From positions 1-64,000 of the forward strand of contig NZ_RFFG01000025.1 in NCBI RefSeq assembly GCF_003696215.1: a DNA stretch of 64,000 bases. Reading direction: 5' to 3'. Shown in pieces: positions 23,756 to 32,761 of this stretch. Below the pieces are notes generated by a model. That model was not told where the DNA came from, made no database searches, and saw only the letters and a list, made by a program, of their open reading frames with translations. Each line of letters begins with the position of its first letter. Within the stretch, counting starts at the first letter, position 1. Source of the stretch: Actinomadura harenae (GTDB taxonomy: Bacteria > Actinomycetota > Actinomycetes > Streptosporangiales > Streptosporangiaceae). Both the position numbers and the translations under genes were made by a program.

Positions 23756-26401
23756 GTGGTCTTCGTCGGGCGGACGGCCGAGCTCGCGGCCCTGGACGAG
23801 GCGTTCGCGGCGCCCGGCGTCACGGCCGTGCTCGTCGGCGGGGACCCGGGCATGGGCAAGTCGGCGCTGGTCGCGGAGTTCGCCGCCCGGCACGCCCCGC
23901 GCGCCCGGACGGTCTCCGGCGACTGCCTGGAGCTGGACGGCCTGCCCTACGCGCCGCACGTCACGGTCGCCCGCCGCCTGGTCGCGGACCTGGGCGCCGA
24001 GCGCGTGGCGCGGCTCGTCCCGGGCGGTGGACGGCGCGGCCTCGCCCGGTGGCTGCCCGCGCTCGGCCGCCCCGAGCCCGCATCCGATCCGTCGCCGGGC
24101 CGGACCGCGCTGTTCGAGGACGTCCTGGCGCTGGTCGAGGCCGCCGCGGCGGACCGTCCGCTGATCGTCGTCCTGGAGGACCTGCACTGGGCCGATCCGT
24201 CGAGCCGGGACCTGCTGACCTTCCTCGTCCGGAACCTGACCGGCGCGAACCTGCTGCTCGTCGGCACGTACCGGCCCGTCCCGGACGGCCATCCGCTGCG
24301 CGCCGTGATCACCGCCCTCACCCGTTCGCCGTCCGTCCGGACGGTCGAGCCCGCGCCGCTCGGCGCCGCCGACCTGCGCGTCCTGCTGGCGTCCCGGCTC
24401 GGCCACGCCCCGGCGGGACGGGTCGCCGCCGAGATCCACCGGCGCAGCGCGGGCAACCCGCTGTTCGCCGAGGCGCTCGCCGACGCCGGTCCGGGTGGCA
24501 CCCCGGCGCCGCTCCGCGACCTGCTGCTGACCGGCTTCCGCACGCTGCCGGACGCGTCGCGCCAGGTCGTCCGGGCGCTGTCGGCGGCCGAGGGGCCGGC
24601 CGGGATCGCCCTCCTCGGCGCCGCCACCGACCTGCCCGAACCCGACCTGGAGGCGGCGCTGCGGTCCGCGATCGAGCAGGGCGTCCTCGCGCGCCCGGAC
24701 CGCGACTGCCACGCCTTCCGGCACGATCTCGTCCGGCAGGCGGTGTACGAGGACCTGCTGCCGAGCGAGCGCGCCCGCCTGCACCTGCGGTTCGGGCGCG
24801 CGCTCCACGCCGAGCCGTCCCTGGCGTCGCCCGACCGCGTGCTTCCGCTCCTCGCCGCGCATTGGCAGGCCGCGGGTGAGCGCGAGCGGGCCCTCGCCGC
24901 CTGCTGGCGTGCCGCGCAGGCCGCGGCCGACATGCACGCCTACCCCGAGCAGCTGCGGATGCTCGAACGGGCCCTGACGCTCCTGCCTCCCGACGCGGAC
25001 CGTTCGCTCGCGCTGTCCCACGCCGCCGCGGCGTGCCTCCACGCGGGCGAGGCCCGGCGCGGCGTCGAGCTGGCGACGGAGGCCCTGTCCCTGGTCGACC
25101 CGCCGCGCCGCCGGGCCCTCCTGCTGGACCTGCGCAGCACGCTGGCGCACCGCCTCGGCGAGGACGGCCTGTCCGACCTGCGCGAAGGAGCCGCCCTCCT
25201 CCCGGACGGCCCGGACCGCGCCCGCCTGACGTCCACGCTGGCGAACCGCCTCTTCCTGATGGCCCACTTCGACGAGGCGCGGACGCTCGCGCACCGCGCG
25301 CTGGAGATGGACGGCGACGCGCGCGTCCGGGCCTGGGCCGAGCTCACCCTCGCCGCCCTCGCGGCGCTGTCCGGCGACCTGGACGAGACCGCGACCCGCA
25401 CCGCCGAGGCCGAGCGCCTGGCCCTGGCCTCGGGTGACGCCACGTCCCGGTGCATCGCGATCATGTGCGAGGCGGACGCCCTGCACGCCATGGGCCGGGA
25501 CGAGCGGGCCTGGGAGCGGGCCCGGGAGGGCATCGAGGCGGCCCGCGAGCACGGCCTCGCCCGCGACCAGGGAGCCGGGCTGACCGCGTTGTCGGCCGAG
25601 GCCCTCGTCGCGCTCGGCCGCTGGCCCGAGGCCCGCGCCGTCCTCACGGCCTGCCTGGACCGGGATCCGCCGCCGCTGTTCCGCACCCTCGCCCTGACCA
25701 CGCTCGGGTGGATCGAGCTGGCCGAGGGGAACGCGGAGGCCGCCGCCTCCGCCGCCGACGAGGCGCGCCGGAACCTGAGCGCCACCTATCGCGGACGCAT
25801 GTTCCAGCTGCGCCTGCTCGACCTCGAATGCGCCGTGGCGTCCGACTCGGACGCGCGTCTGGCGGACGTCCTGTCCGCCCTGGACCTGCCGAAACACCCC
25901 CGCCAGGTCTGGCCGCTGCTGGCGACGGCGGCCCGGCGGACCAGGAGGCACCGCCCGCGCATCCGGGCGCTGGCCGCGGAGCTTCCCGTCGTAGGGCCCG
26001 TCCAGGAGGCGCATCGGCTCACCGTCCTGGCCGAGTTGGGCGACGGTCCGTGGCAGCGCGCCGCCGACGCCTGGCGCGCGCTGAACCACCCGTACCGTCT
26101 GGCGTACTCCCTCATGCGCGCGGGCGCGGTGGGGGAGGCGACCGAGCTGACCACGTCCCTGGGCGCGGCCCCGTTCGCGTCCCTGTTCGCGTCCCAGGAG
26201 TCGCCCGCGTCGCTGACGCCGCGCGAGGTCGAGGTGCTCCGACTGGTGGCGCTCGGCTTCAGCAATCGCCGGATCGGCGAGCAGCTGTTCATCTCGGGCC
26301 GGACGGCCGGAGTCCACGTGTCCAACATCCTCGCGAAACTCCAGGTCGCGTCGAGGACCGAGGCGGCGGCCGTGGCACACCGGCTGAACCTGGTCGGATG
26401 A
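23756..26401 (+). CDS. LuxR-type large ATP-binding regulator (LAL family)
   Basis: An 881-residue LAL regulator. An AAA/STAND ATPase module has Walker [10 protein letters not shown] (28-36) and Walker [11 protein letters not shown] (about 137-147). TPR-like helical repeats follow, and a C-terminal LuxR HTH (about 820-875: [35 protein letters not shown]). LALs are positive regulators of sugar-use and antibiotic clusters. The divergent MFS exporter is the natural target. GTG 23756 follows GGAGGTGG. Confidence 0.92.
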   Translation: MVFVGRTAELAALDEAFAAPGVTAVLVGGDPGMGKSALVAEFAARHAPRARTVSGDCLELDGLPYAPHVTVARRLVADLGAERVARLVPGGGRRGLARWLPALGRPEPASDPSPGRTALFEDVLALVEAAAADRPLIVVLEDLHWADPSSRDLLTFLVRNLTGANLLLVGTYRPVPDGHPLRAVITALTRSPSVRTVEPAPLGAADLRVLLASRLGHAPAGRVAAEIHRRSAGNPLFAEALADAGPGGTPAPLRDLLLTGFRTLPDASRQVVRALSAAEGPAGIALLGAATDLPEPDLEAALRSAIEQGVLARPDRDCHAFRHDLVRQAVYEDLLPSERARLHLRFGRALHAEPSLASPDRVLPLLAAHWQAAGERERALAACWRAAQAAADMHAYPEQLRMLERALTLLPPDADRSLALSHAAAACLHAGEARRGVELATEALSLVDPPRRRALLLDLRSTLAHRLGEDGLSDLREGAALLPDGPDRARLTSTLANRLFLMAHFDEARTLAHRALEMDGDARVRAWAELTLAALAALSGDLDETATRTAEAERLALASGDATSRCIAIMCEADALHAMGRDERAWERAREGIEAAREHGLARDQGAGLTALSAEALVALGRWPEARAVLTACLDRDPPPLFRTLALTTLGWIELAEGNAEAAASAADEARRNLSATYRGRMFQLRLLDLECAVASDSDARLADVLSALDLPKHPRQVWPLLATAARRTRRHRPRIRALAAELPVVGPVQEAHRLTVLAELGDGPWQRAADAWRALNHPYRLAYSLMRAGAVGEATELTTSLGAAPFASLFASQESPASLTPREVEVLRLVALGFSNRRIGEQLFISGRTAGVHVSNILAKLQVASRTEAAAVAHRLNLVG

Positions 26402-26450
26402 TTCGGCGGACGACCGGCGATCATCCATGCGGCCCGGTGAGAATGGCGGG

Positions 26451-27581
26451 ATGGTCACCGACCGGCTCCGGACGTGGATCGGGGAAACCCCGAGGCTGCC
26501 CGCTTTCGTGTACGACCTGGACGCGCTGAGCGCCCACGCGCGCCGGATCCGGGACGCGGTCCCGATCGAGGTCTTCTACGCGGCGAAGGCCAACCCGGAC
26601 GCGCCGGTCCTGCGGACGCTCGCGCCGCATGTGGACGGGTTCGAGGTGGCGTCCGGGGGCGAGTTCCGGCACGTCAGGGACGTCCTGCCGGAGGCGCGGC
26701 TCGCGTTCGGCGGCCCCGGCAAGACCGACGCCGAACTGGACCTGGACGCCGACCGCGTGCATGTGGAGTCGCCGTTCGAGCTGGTCAGGCTGGCCGCGAA
26801 GCGCCGCGAGGCGGACGTCCTGCTGCGTGTGAACCTGGCGGGGGAGCGCGAGGGGGCCGCGCTCGCGATGTCCGGTCCGTTCGGCATGGATCCCGCGCTG
26901 ATCGAGGAGTGCCACGCGACCCTGGCGTCCGCGCCGTGGCTGCGGCTGCGCGGCGTCCACGCCCATCTGGCCTCGGGCCTGGACGTTCCGGAGGCGGTGG
27001 CGCTGTCGGGGGAGATCCTGGAGTGGGCGCGCCCCTGGGCGGAGAAGGCCGGGGTGGACGCGCCGGAGTTCGGCCTGGGCGGCGGGATGGCCGTGGACTA
27101 CGCGTCCCCGGCCCGGACGTTCGACTGGGAGACGTACGGGCGGGAGATCGCGAGGCTCGCGCGTCCGGGGGAGACCCTGCGGATCGAGCCCGGACGGGCC
27201 GTCACCGCCTACTGCGGCTGGTACGTCACCGAGGTCCTGGACGTGAAGCCCGCGCACGGACGCTGGTACGCCGTCCTGCGCGGCGGCACCATGCATCTGC
27301 GGACCCCGGTGACGAAGGGCCACGACCAGCCGTTCGAGGTGTTCCCCGGACGCCGAGGGAACGCGGGCTCTCCGTCGGTCCGCGACGCGGAGGTCACGCT
27401 GGTCGGGCAGTTGTGCACGCCCAAGGACGTCTTCGCGCGCGATGTCCCCGTCGCCGGGATCGGCGTCGGGGACATCGTGGCGTTCGCCCTGTCAGGCGCT
27501 TACGGCTGGAACATCTCGCACCGCGATTTCCTGATGCACGAGCCGCCGGGATTCCACTATTTGGCCAGCGAGGTCCCGTAA
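26451..27581 (+). CDS. PLP-dependent decarboxylase, fold type III (Orn/DAP/Arg decarboxylase family 2)
   Basis: The 376-residue enzyme belongs to the alanine-racemase-fold decarboxylases. PLP lysine is Lys46 in VFYAAKANP. The phosphate-binding Gly loop is GLGGGMAVDY, and the active-site Cys is in QLCTPKDVFARD. The conserved end is SGAYGWNIS followed by FLMHE. Related enzymes act on diaminopimelate, ornithine or siderophore precursors. This one resembles the type III enzymes of siderophore clusters, but no siderophore genes are nearby. Its 3' end overlaps the convergent PPOX gene by 25 bp. ATG 26451 gives MVTDRLRTW. Confidence 0.87.
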   Translation: MVTDRLRTWIGETPRLPAFVYDLDALSAHARRIRDAVPIEVFYAAKANPDAPVLRTLAPHVDGFEVASGGEFRHVRDVLPEARLAFGGPGKTDAELDLDADRVHVESPFELVRLAAKRREADVLLRVNLAGEREGAALAMSGPFGMDPALIEECHATLASAPWLRLRGVHAHLASGLDVPEAVALSGEILEWARPWAEKAGVDAPEFGLGGGMAVDYASPARTFDWETYGREIARLARPGETLRIEPGRAVTAYCGWYVTEVLDVKPAHGRWYAVLRGGTMHLRTPVTKGHDQPFEVFPGRRGNAGSPSVRDAEVTLVGQLCTPKDVFARDVPVAGIGVGDIVAFALSGAYGWNISHRDFLMHEPPGFHYLASEVP

Positions 27582-28024
27582 AGCCGTTCGACGTGGAGGC
27601 GGATGACGACGCGGCGGTCCTTCACCATCTGCTCGAGGAATGCCGGCGCGTCCTCCGGGTTCAGCGAGCCGCCCAGCATGTCCAGCAATTCGCGGGAGAC
27701 CGCGTCTCCCGGTTCCGAGGCGACCTCCGACAACTCCGCCGTCCCCTCCGCGACGGCGAACGACAGGAAGTCCTCGCTGGAGGCATAGAGCGCGGCGCGC
27801 GGGTCGTTCCGCAATTGCCGGACCTTCAGCCGGTCCGCCGTGGTCGAGATCCGGACGATGCGGCCGGCCTCGTCCCACGAGAAGACGACCGTGGACATGT
27901 GCGGGTGCCCGCTGCGCTTCACCGTGGCCAGCGTCCCGAAGGCGGTCTTGCCGATCAGCTCGGACACCTCGTCGTCCGAGAGGGGGGTGGGGGCGGGGCC
28001 TTGGCCGGGGCCGTAGGTGGTCAT
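27557..28024 (-). CDS. PPOX-class (pyridoxamine oxidase-like) oxidoreductase
   Basis: The 155-residue protein has the split-barrel flavin-binding fold of F420- or FMN-dependent PPOX enzymes: FGTLATVKRSGHPHMSTVVF, then STTADRLKVRQLRNDPRAAL, ending with a short RLHVERLYG strand. The cofactor cannot be told from sequence alone. It is 14 bp downstream of the DHA2 exporter gene on the same strand, with a GAAGGACGAC ribosome site, so the two form an operon. Export plus reduction of the same toxic compound is a plausible joint role (inference). Confidence 0.88.
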   Translation of the reverse strand: MTTYGPGQGPAPTPLSDDEVSELIGKTAFGTLATVKRSGHPHMSTVVFSWDEAGRIVRISTTADRLKVRQLRNDPRAALYASSEDFLSFAVAEGTAELSEVASEPGDAVSRELLDMLGGSLNPEDAPAFLEQMVKDRRVVIRLHVERLYGTSLAK

Positions 28025-28038
28025 CGTGTCGTCCTTCT

Positions 28039-29484
28039 CTAGAGCTGAACGGTTTCCGGGGCCGAGACATCGGCCGAGGACGGGGAGGGGACAGGGGCGG
28101 GGGCGGTGGCTGGGCCGACCCGGCGCAGGACGACCAGGGCCACCACGATCCCGGTGACCAGCAGCCCGGCGCCGGCCCAGAACGCGACGTGGTACCCGTG
28201 TGTGAGCGCCTCGGGAGACGTCCCGGGCGAGTTCGCGGCCGCGACGGCGGACAGCGCCGCGACGCCGAGCGCCCCGCCGATCTGCTGGGTCGAGTTGAAG
28301 ACGCCCGACACGACGCCGGCGTCCTCGGGCTTCGCGCCGGACATGCCGAGCCCGGTGAGCGAGGTGATGGCCAGCCCGAACCCGCCGGTCAGCAGCATGA
28401 TCGGCAGCAGGTCCAGGACGAAGTCGCCGTGCACGGGGACGCGGGTGAGCAGCAGCCGCGCCGCGAGCAGCAGCACGAGGCCCGTCACCAGGACGGTCTT
28501 CGGCCCGAACCGGCCGATGAGCCGCGCCGCGACGAAGAGCGACACGACGGCGTTCGCGGCGGCCGCCGGGAGCATCGCGAGCCCGGACTCGGACGCGCTG
28601 TAGCCCAGCACCCTCTGCAGGTAGAGCGCGGCCATGACCTGGAAGCTGAACAGCGAGGCGACGACGACCAGCTGGACGAGGTTCGCGCCCCACACGTTCC
28701 GGTCGCGCAGCACTCGCAGCGGCATCAGCGGGACGGACGCGGTGGCCTGCCGGACGACGAACCCGCCGAGCAGCGCCAGCGCGCCGGCGCCGAGCCCGAG
28801 CGCGCGGAGCCCCCAGCCGTGCTGCTCGGTCTGGACGATCGTGTAGACGGCGAGCATGCTCCCGGCGGTCACCAGGGCCCCGCCGAGCGCGTCCACGCCC
28901 GCCGCGAACCCGGGCCCCCGCTCGGACGGCAGGTACCGCAGCGCCGCGAGCGCGGTGGCGAGGCCGAGCGGCAGGTTGATGAGGAAGATCCAGTGCCAGC
29001 TCAGCGCGTCGGTGAGGATCCCGCCGAGCACCTGCCCGAGGGACGCGCCGACCGCGCCGGTGAACGCGAACGCCGACAGCGCGCGGGTCCGCTCGGCGGG
29101 CGCGGTGAACAGCGTGGTGATCATCCCGAGCGCGACGGACGAGGTCAGCGCGCCGCCGACGCCCTGCGCGAACCGCGCGGCGATCAGCGTCGGCGCGTCC
29201 GGGGCCAGCCCGCAGACGACGGAGGCGAGCGTGAACACCGCGATCCCGGTGACGAACGCGGCCCGCCGTCCGAGCAGGTCGCCGAGGCGCCCGGCGAGCA
29301 GCAGGAGCCCGCCGAACGCGATGACGTAGCCGTTGACGACCCAGGTCAGCCCGGCGTCGCCGAGCCCGAGGCCGCGCTGCATCGCCGGCAGCGCGACCGT
29401 CACGATCGACCCGTCCAGGATGATCATCAGCGGCCCGGCGCACAGCACGGCCAGCGCCAGGCCCCGCGATCGAACGCTTCCCAC
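28039..29484 (-). CDS. DHA2-type MFS drug exporter
   Basis: A 481-residue, 14-helix EmrB/QacA-like exporter. Signatures are LDGSIVTVALPAMQRGLGL in helix 1, GRLGDLLGRRAAFVTGI (motif A), and AVGASLGQVLGGILTDALSW (motif C). The substrate is unknown. It heads the exporter-PPOX operon. Its upstream region contains a 22-bp motif that is nearly identical to the promoter of the marR gene at 31 kb, which marks that MarR protein as the likely repressor. Confidence 0.9.
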   Translation of the reverse strand: MGSVRSRGLALAVLCAGPLMIILDGSIVTVALPAMQRGLGLGDAGLTWVVNGYVIAFGGLLLLAGRLGDLLGRRAAFVTGIAVFTLASVVCGLAPDAPTLIAARFAQGVGGALTSSVALGMITTLFTAPAERTRALSAFAFTGAVGASLGQVLGGILTDALSWHWIFLINLPLGLATALAALRYLPSERGPGFAAGVDALGGALVTAGSMLAVYTIVQTEQHGWGLRALGLGAGALALLGGFVVRQATASVPLMPLRVLRDRNVWGANLVQLVVVASLFSFQVMAALYLQRVLGYSASESGLAMLPAAAANAVVSLFVAARLIGRFGPKTVLVTGLVLLLAARLLLTRVPVHGDFVLDLLPIMLLTGGFGLAITSLTGLGMSGAKPEDAGVVSGVFNSTQQIGGALGVAALSAVAAANSPGTSPEALTHGYHVAFWAGAGLLVTGIVVALVVLRRVGPATAPAPVPSPSSADVSAPETVQL

Positions 29485-29573
29485 AAACTTCTCCTCCGCC
29501 TTGGCGCGGGCGCGGCGCGAACGGCCGGACCCGGCCGCGCCCTGGAGGGCACGACGGAAAGAACGTTAACAGA

Positions 29574-29595
29574 TAGTTCCGTTGCGGACTATATG
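29574..29595. promoter_or_regulatory. MarR-type operator before exporter-PPOX operon
   Basis: TAGTTCCGTTGCGGACTA followed by TATG, with imperfect dyad TAGTTCCG/CGGACTA. It differs at only three of 22 positions from 31516-31537, in front of the marR gene. Confidence 0.7.
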
Positions 29596-29629
29596 TATCC
29601 GATCTAGATGATCCGCGAGATGACGAGAT

Positions 29630-30286
29630 TCAGGAGCGGGGCGGCGCGGCGGCCTCCAGGGCGTCGACGGTGCCCGACATGATCGCCCGCAGGTTCGCGG
29701 TGATGTGCTCGACCGGCCAGTCCCACCAGGCGACGTCGAGCAGGCGCACGACGTCCTCGGGTGCGAAGCGGGTGCGCAGGAGGCGGGCGGGGTTGCCGCC
29801 GGCGATCCCGTAGTCCGGGACGTCCGAGGTGACGACGGCGCCGGACGCCACGATCGCGCCGTGCCCGATCCGGACGCCCGGCATGACCGTCACGCCGTTC
29901 CCGAGCCAGACGTCGTTGCCGACGACGGTGTCGCCGCGGTTCGGCAGGTTCGTGATCAGGTCGAAGTGCTCGGCCCACGCGCCGCCCATGGTCGGGAACG
30001 GGAAGGTGGACGGGCCGTCCATCCGGTGGTTGGCGCCGTTCATGATGAAGCGGACACCGGTCGCCAGCGCGCAGAACCTCCCGATGACGAGCCTCTCGGG
30101 CCCATAGTGGTACAGGACGTTCCGCGTCTCGAAGGCGGTCGCGTCGTCGGGGTCGTCGTAGTACGAGTACTCGCCGACCTCGATCAGCGGGGACGTCACC
30201 AGCGGCCGGAGCAGGACCACCCGCGGATGCCCGGGCATCGGGTGCAGGACGTCCGGGTCGGTCGGCAGAGGGTTCGCGGCGGTCAT
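29630..30286 (-). CDS. Xenobiotic O-acetyltransferase, CatB/Vat family
   Basis: The 218-residue left-handed beta-helix acetyltransferase has the CatB/Vat signature order: LVIGRFCALATGVRFIMNGA with NHRMDG, GNDVWLGNGVTVMPGV hexapeptide repeats, and the terminal AGGNPARLLRTRF and WWDWPVE. Family members acetylate chloramphenicol or streptogramin A, but many chromosomal ones have unknown acceptors. ATG 30286 has GGAG five bases upstream. It is divergent from a TetR gene with an inverted repeat between the starts. Confidence 0.88.
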   Translation of the reverse strand: MTAANPLPTDPDVLHPMPGHPRVVLLRPLVTSPLIEVGEYSYYDDPDDATAFETRNVLYHYGPERLVIGRFCALATGVRFIMNGANHRMDGPSTFPFPTMGGAWAEHFDLITNLPNRGDTVVGNDVWLGNGVTVMPGVRIGHGAIVASGAVVTSDVPDYGIAGGNPARLLRTRFAPEDVVRLLDVAWWDWPVEHITANLRAIMSGTVDALEAAAPPRS

Positions 30287-30296
30287 CGGCACTCCA

Positions 30297-30320
30297 TTAA
30301 TGCGACAAGTGATGCATTAA
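30297..30320. promoter_or_regulatory. TetR operator in the acetyltransferase/TetR divergon
   Basis: Perfect arms TTAATGC and GCATTAA are separated by 10 bp, and both divergent starts lie within 12 bp. A TetR dimer here would block both genes. Confidence 0.7.
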
Positions 30321-30329
30321 GATGCTGGC

Positions 30330-30974
30330 ATGGCCTCGTCTCCTGAGCAAACCACCCACGACGACCCTCCCCCCGGGGACGGCGCGCCACCCCGCCGCCG
30401 TCCGGGCGGGCGGACCGGCCGCGTCCGCGAGCAGGTGCTCGCCGCCGTCCAGGCCGAGCTGGCCGAACGCGGCTACGACGCGCTCACCGTCGACGGCGTC
30501 GCCGCCCGCGCGGGCGTGCACCGCGCCACCGTCTACCGCCGCTGGCGCGACGTCGGCGGCCTGCTCGCGGACGTCTTCGCCGCGGCGAGCGACGACGACT
30601 GGCAGCCCGCCGACACCGGCACCGTCCAGGGCGATCTGACCGCCCTGAACGAGGAGAGCCAGACCGCGCTGACCGCGCAGCCGCCGCTCGTGTCCGCGCT
30701 GATCGCGGCGTCCTTCCGGTCCGACGAGGCCGCGCGGGGCGTCCGCGAGCTCTGGGAGGACCGGTACACCCGCTGCGAGGTGATCGTCACGCGGGGCGTC
30801 GAGCGCGGCGAGATCCCGCCCGGCACGGACGCGCGGCGGCTGCTCGTCGCGGCCACCGCCCCGGTCTACCACCAGCTCGTCCTGCTCGGGACGCCGCCCG
30901 ACCCGGACCTGCCCGGGCAGGCCGCCCGCACCGCCGTCCTCGCCGCCTCCGCCGGAGCCTTCGCCACCGGCTGA
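30330..30974 (+). CDS. TetR-family regulator
   Basis: The 214-residue protein opens with a Pro/Arg-rich arm. The TetR HTH follows at about residues 33-78 (VLAAVQAELAERGYDALTVD, AGVHRATVYRRWRDVGGLL), then a ligand domain with a TetR_C-like WEDRYTRCEVIVTRGVERGE segment. It probably represses itself and the divergent acetyltransferase gene. It ends against marR in a tail-to-tail arrangement with a short GC hairpin. Confidence 0.87.
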   Translation: MASSPEQTTHDDPPPGDGAPPRRRPGGRTGRVREQVLAAVQAELAERGYDALTVDGVAARAGVHRATVYRRWRDVGGLLADVFAAASDDDWQPADTGTVQGDLTALNEESQTALTAQPPLVSALIAASFRSDEAARGVRELWEDRYTRCEVIVTRGVERGEIPPGTDARRLLVAATAPVYHQLVLLGTPPDPDLPGQAARTAVLAASAGAFATG

Positions 30975-30976
30975 GA

Positions 30977-30998
30977 CCCCGCGCACCCCGGCGCGGGG
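30977..30998. terminator. GC hairpin between tetR and marR
   Basis: CCCCGCGC pairs with GCGCGGGG around ACCCCG in the 42-bp gap between convergent genes. Confidence 0.55.
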
Positions 30999-31016
30999 AG
31001 GGGCGTCAGAAGGGCG

Positions 31017-31505
31017 TCAGAGAGCGCGTTCGCGGGTGCGGCGGGTCGCGGTCGTCGCGACGGGCTCGGCCAGCAGGCCCGTGGCCAGCCGGTTCAAGGC
31101 GCGCAGGAAGACCTCGCGCTCGTCCTCGGGCAGCGCGTCGAGCACCTCGCCGTGAACGGCGTCCACGATCTCCTGGCTGCGCGCCGCGACCTCGGCGCCC
31201 TTGCCGGTGACGGCGATGACGCGGGCCCGGCGGTCCCGGGAGGACGGGCGCCGCTCGGCGAGCCCGTCGCGCTCCAGTGCGTCCACGGTGACGACCATCG
31301 TGGTCTTGTCCATGTCGCCGATCTCGGCCAGCTGGTTCTGGGTGCGTTCCTCCTCCAGGGCGTGGACGAGGACGCAGTGCATGCGCGGGGTCAGGCCGAT
31401 CTCGGCGAGCGCCGCCGACATCCGGCTCTTCAGGACGAACCCGTTGTGGTCGAACAGGAAGGAGACGTCGCGACCGACGCGGGAGGCGGGTGCGAGAGAG
31501 GTCAT
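31017..31505 (-). CDS. MarR-family regulator
   Basis: A 162-residue winged-helix regulator: LTPRMHCVLVHALEEERTQN, DMDKTTMVVTVDALERDGLA as recognition region, and the DRRARVIAVTGKG wing. The 22-bp motif overlapping its promoter is repeated in front of the exporter-PPOX operon at 29.6 kb. This argues that it represses both itself and that operon. It diverges from the attenuated trpS gene, so its operator also lies close to the trpS promoter. Confidence 0.9.
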   Translation of the reverse strand: MTSLAPASRVGRDVSFLFDHNGFVLKSRMSAALAEIGLTPRMHCVLVHALEEERTQNQLAEIGDMDKTTMVVTVDALERDGLAERRPSSRDRRARVIAVTGKGAEVAARSQEIVDAVHGEVLDALPEDEREVFLRALNRLATGLLAEPVATTATRRTRERAL

Positions 31506-31515
31506 GCCCCCAGTC

Positions 31516-31537
31516 TAGTTCCGTTGTGGATTATCTG
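31516..31537. promoter_or_regulatory. MarR autoregulatory operator
   Basis: TAGTTCCGTTGTGGATTA followed by TCTG, 11 bp upstream of the marR start. It is the near-identical partner of the site at 29574-29595. Confidence 0.7.
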
Positions 31538-31586
31538 TTATGGAGTTGATCAATCGCTTCCGGGCGCGGACGGGTACGGTGGTGCC

Positions 31587-31634
31587 ATGCATCGCAGCGT
31601 CTGTCTTGGCTGGTGGCCGTCCTCGGACGGCTGA
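31587..31634 (+). CDS. trpS leader peptide with tandem Trp codons
   Basis: ATG 31587 to TGA 31634 encodes MHRSVCLGWWPSSDG. The two adjacent Trp codons lie at 31611-31616, just before the first attenuator arm. Only a weak GGTGG precedes the ATG. TACGGT six bases before it could be a -10 box of a leaderless transcript. The peptide senses charged tRNA-Trp for the downstream synthetase gene. Confidence 0.85.
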   Translation: MHRSVCLGWWPSSDG

Positions 31635-31680
31635 CCTCGGCATACGCGCAGGCCGTCCGCTCACCGGGCGGCCTTTCTCC
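31616..31680 (+). promoter_or_regulatory. Ribosome-mediated transcription attenuator of trpS
   Basis: Segment 1 is GCCGTCC (31616-31622), segment 2 GGACGGC (31625-31631), segment 3 GCCGTCC (31652-31658). The terminator stem is AGGCCGTCCG/CGGGCGGCCT (31650-31659/31665-31674), followed by TTCTCC. Segment 2 can pair with 1, or with 3. The second pairing dismantles the terminator when a ribosome stalls on the Trp codons. Confidence 0.85.
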
Positions 31681-31722
31681 TTCCTGGGGGTCGCCCGAGA
31701 CCCGACCACGAAGGAGCAGGGC

Positions 31723-32748
31723 ATGACCCTCACCGCCCCCGAACTCTCCGCGCTCGTCGCCCAGGACGCCGCGCGGCACCGCGTCCTCACCGGTGACCGC
31801 CCGACCGGGCCCCTCCACCTGGGCCACTATTTCGGCACCCTCGAGAACCGCGTCAGGCTCCAGCGCGCGGGCGTCGAGGTCTTCGTGATCATCCCGGACT
31901 ACCAGGTGATCATCGACCGGGACGTGGCCGAGCGGCTGGAGGAGAACGTCCTCGGCCTGGTCGCCGACTACCTCGCCGTCGGGATCGACCCGGCCACCGC
32001 GATGATCTTCACGCACTCGGCCGTCCCCGCGCTCAACCAGCTGTTCCTGCCGTTCCTGTCGCTGGTCTCGGTGCCGGAGCTGAGCCGCAACCCCACCGTC
32101 AAGGACGAGATCAAGCACTCCCGGCAGGACGCGGTGAGCGGGCTGATGTTCACCTACCCCGTCCACCAGGCCGCCGACATCCTGTTCTGCAAGGCCGACC
32201 TCGTGCCGGTCGGCCGCGACCAGGTCCCGCACCTGGAGATCACCCGGACGGTCGCGCGCCGCTTCAACGAGCGCTACGGCGACGTCTTCCCGGTGCCGGA
32301 GTGCCTGCTGTCGGACGCGCCGCTGCTGCTCGGCACGGACGGCCAGAAGATGAGCAAGTCGCGCGGCAACGCGATCGCGCTGTCGTCCACGGCGGACGAG
32401 GTCGCGCACCTGGTGAAGCGGGCCAAGACCGACGCGGACCGGACCATCGCCTACGCGCCGGAGACCCGTCCCGAGGTGTCGAACCTGGTGCTGCTCGCCG
32501 CCCTCGCCCAGGGGCGGGCGCCCGAGGACGTCGCGGCGGAGATCGGCGACCGCGGCGCGGCCGAGCTCAAGCGGGTCGTCACCGAGTCGGTGAACGCGTT
32601 CCTCGACCCGATCCGGGTGCGCCGGGCCGAGTTCGCCGCCGACCCGGGACAGCTCCAGGCCGTCCTCGCGTCCGGCAACACGCGCGCGAACGAGATCGCC
32701 GACGCGACGCTCGCCGAGGTCCGCGAGGCCATGGCCATGACCTACTAG
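31723..32748 (+). CDS. trpS: Tryptophanyl-tRNA synthetase
   Basis: The 341-residue class I synthetase charges tRNA-Trp. The HIGH motif is HLGH (32-35) in TGDRPTGPLHLGHYFG, and KMSKS is intact at 209-213. The conserved VGRDQVPHLEITR block is present. ATG 31723 follows AAGGAG. The upstream leader peptide and attenuator make it inducible by Trp-tRNA shortage. In Streptomyces coelicolor an inducible auxiliary TrpRS with this kind of control confers indolmycin resistance (literature knowledge). Whether this is an auxiliary or the only copy cannot be told from the window. Confidence 0.95.
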   Translation: MTLTAPELSALVAQDAARHRVLTGDRPTGPLHLGHYFGTLENRVRLQRAGVEVFVIIPDYQVIIDRDVAERLEENVLGLVADYLAVGIDPATAMIFTHSAVPALNQLFLPFLSLVSVPELSRNPTVKDEIKHSRQDAVSGLMFTYPVHQAADILFCKADLVPVGRDQVPHLEITRTVARRFNERYGDVFPVPECLLSDAPLLLGTDGQKMSKSRGNAIALSSTADEVAHLVKRAKTDADRTIAYAPETRPEVSNLVLLAALAQGRAPEDVAAEIGDRGAAELKRVVTESVNAFLDPIRVRRAEFAADPGQLQAVLASGNTRANEIADATLAEVREAMAMTY

Positions 32749-32761
32749 ACCACCACCGGTG

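Noticed and set aside
27557..29443. A 628-codon leftward frame joining the PPOX gene to exporter antisense-frame sequence
   Set aside because: The exporter itself is read in another frame of the same strand with clear MFS motifs; only the last 155 codons are real.
31152..31634. Rightward frame antisense to marR that ends with the Trp leader
   Set aside because: The marR sequence explains the region; only the terminal 15 codons, with Trp-Trp and an attenuator, are meaningful.
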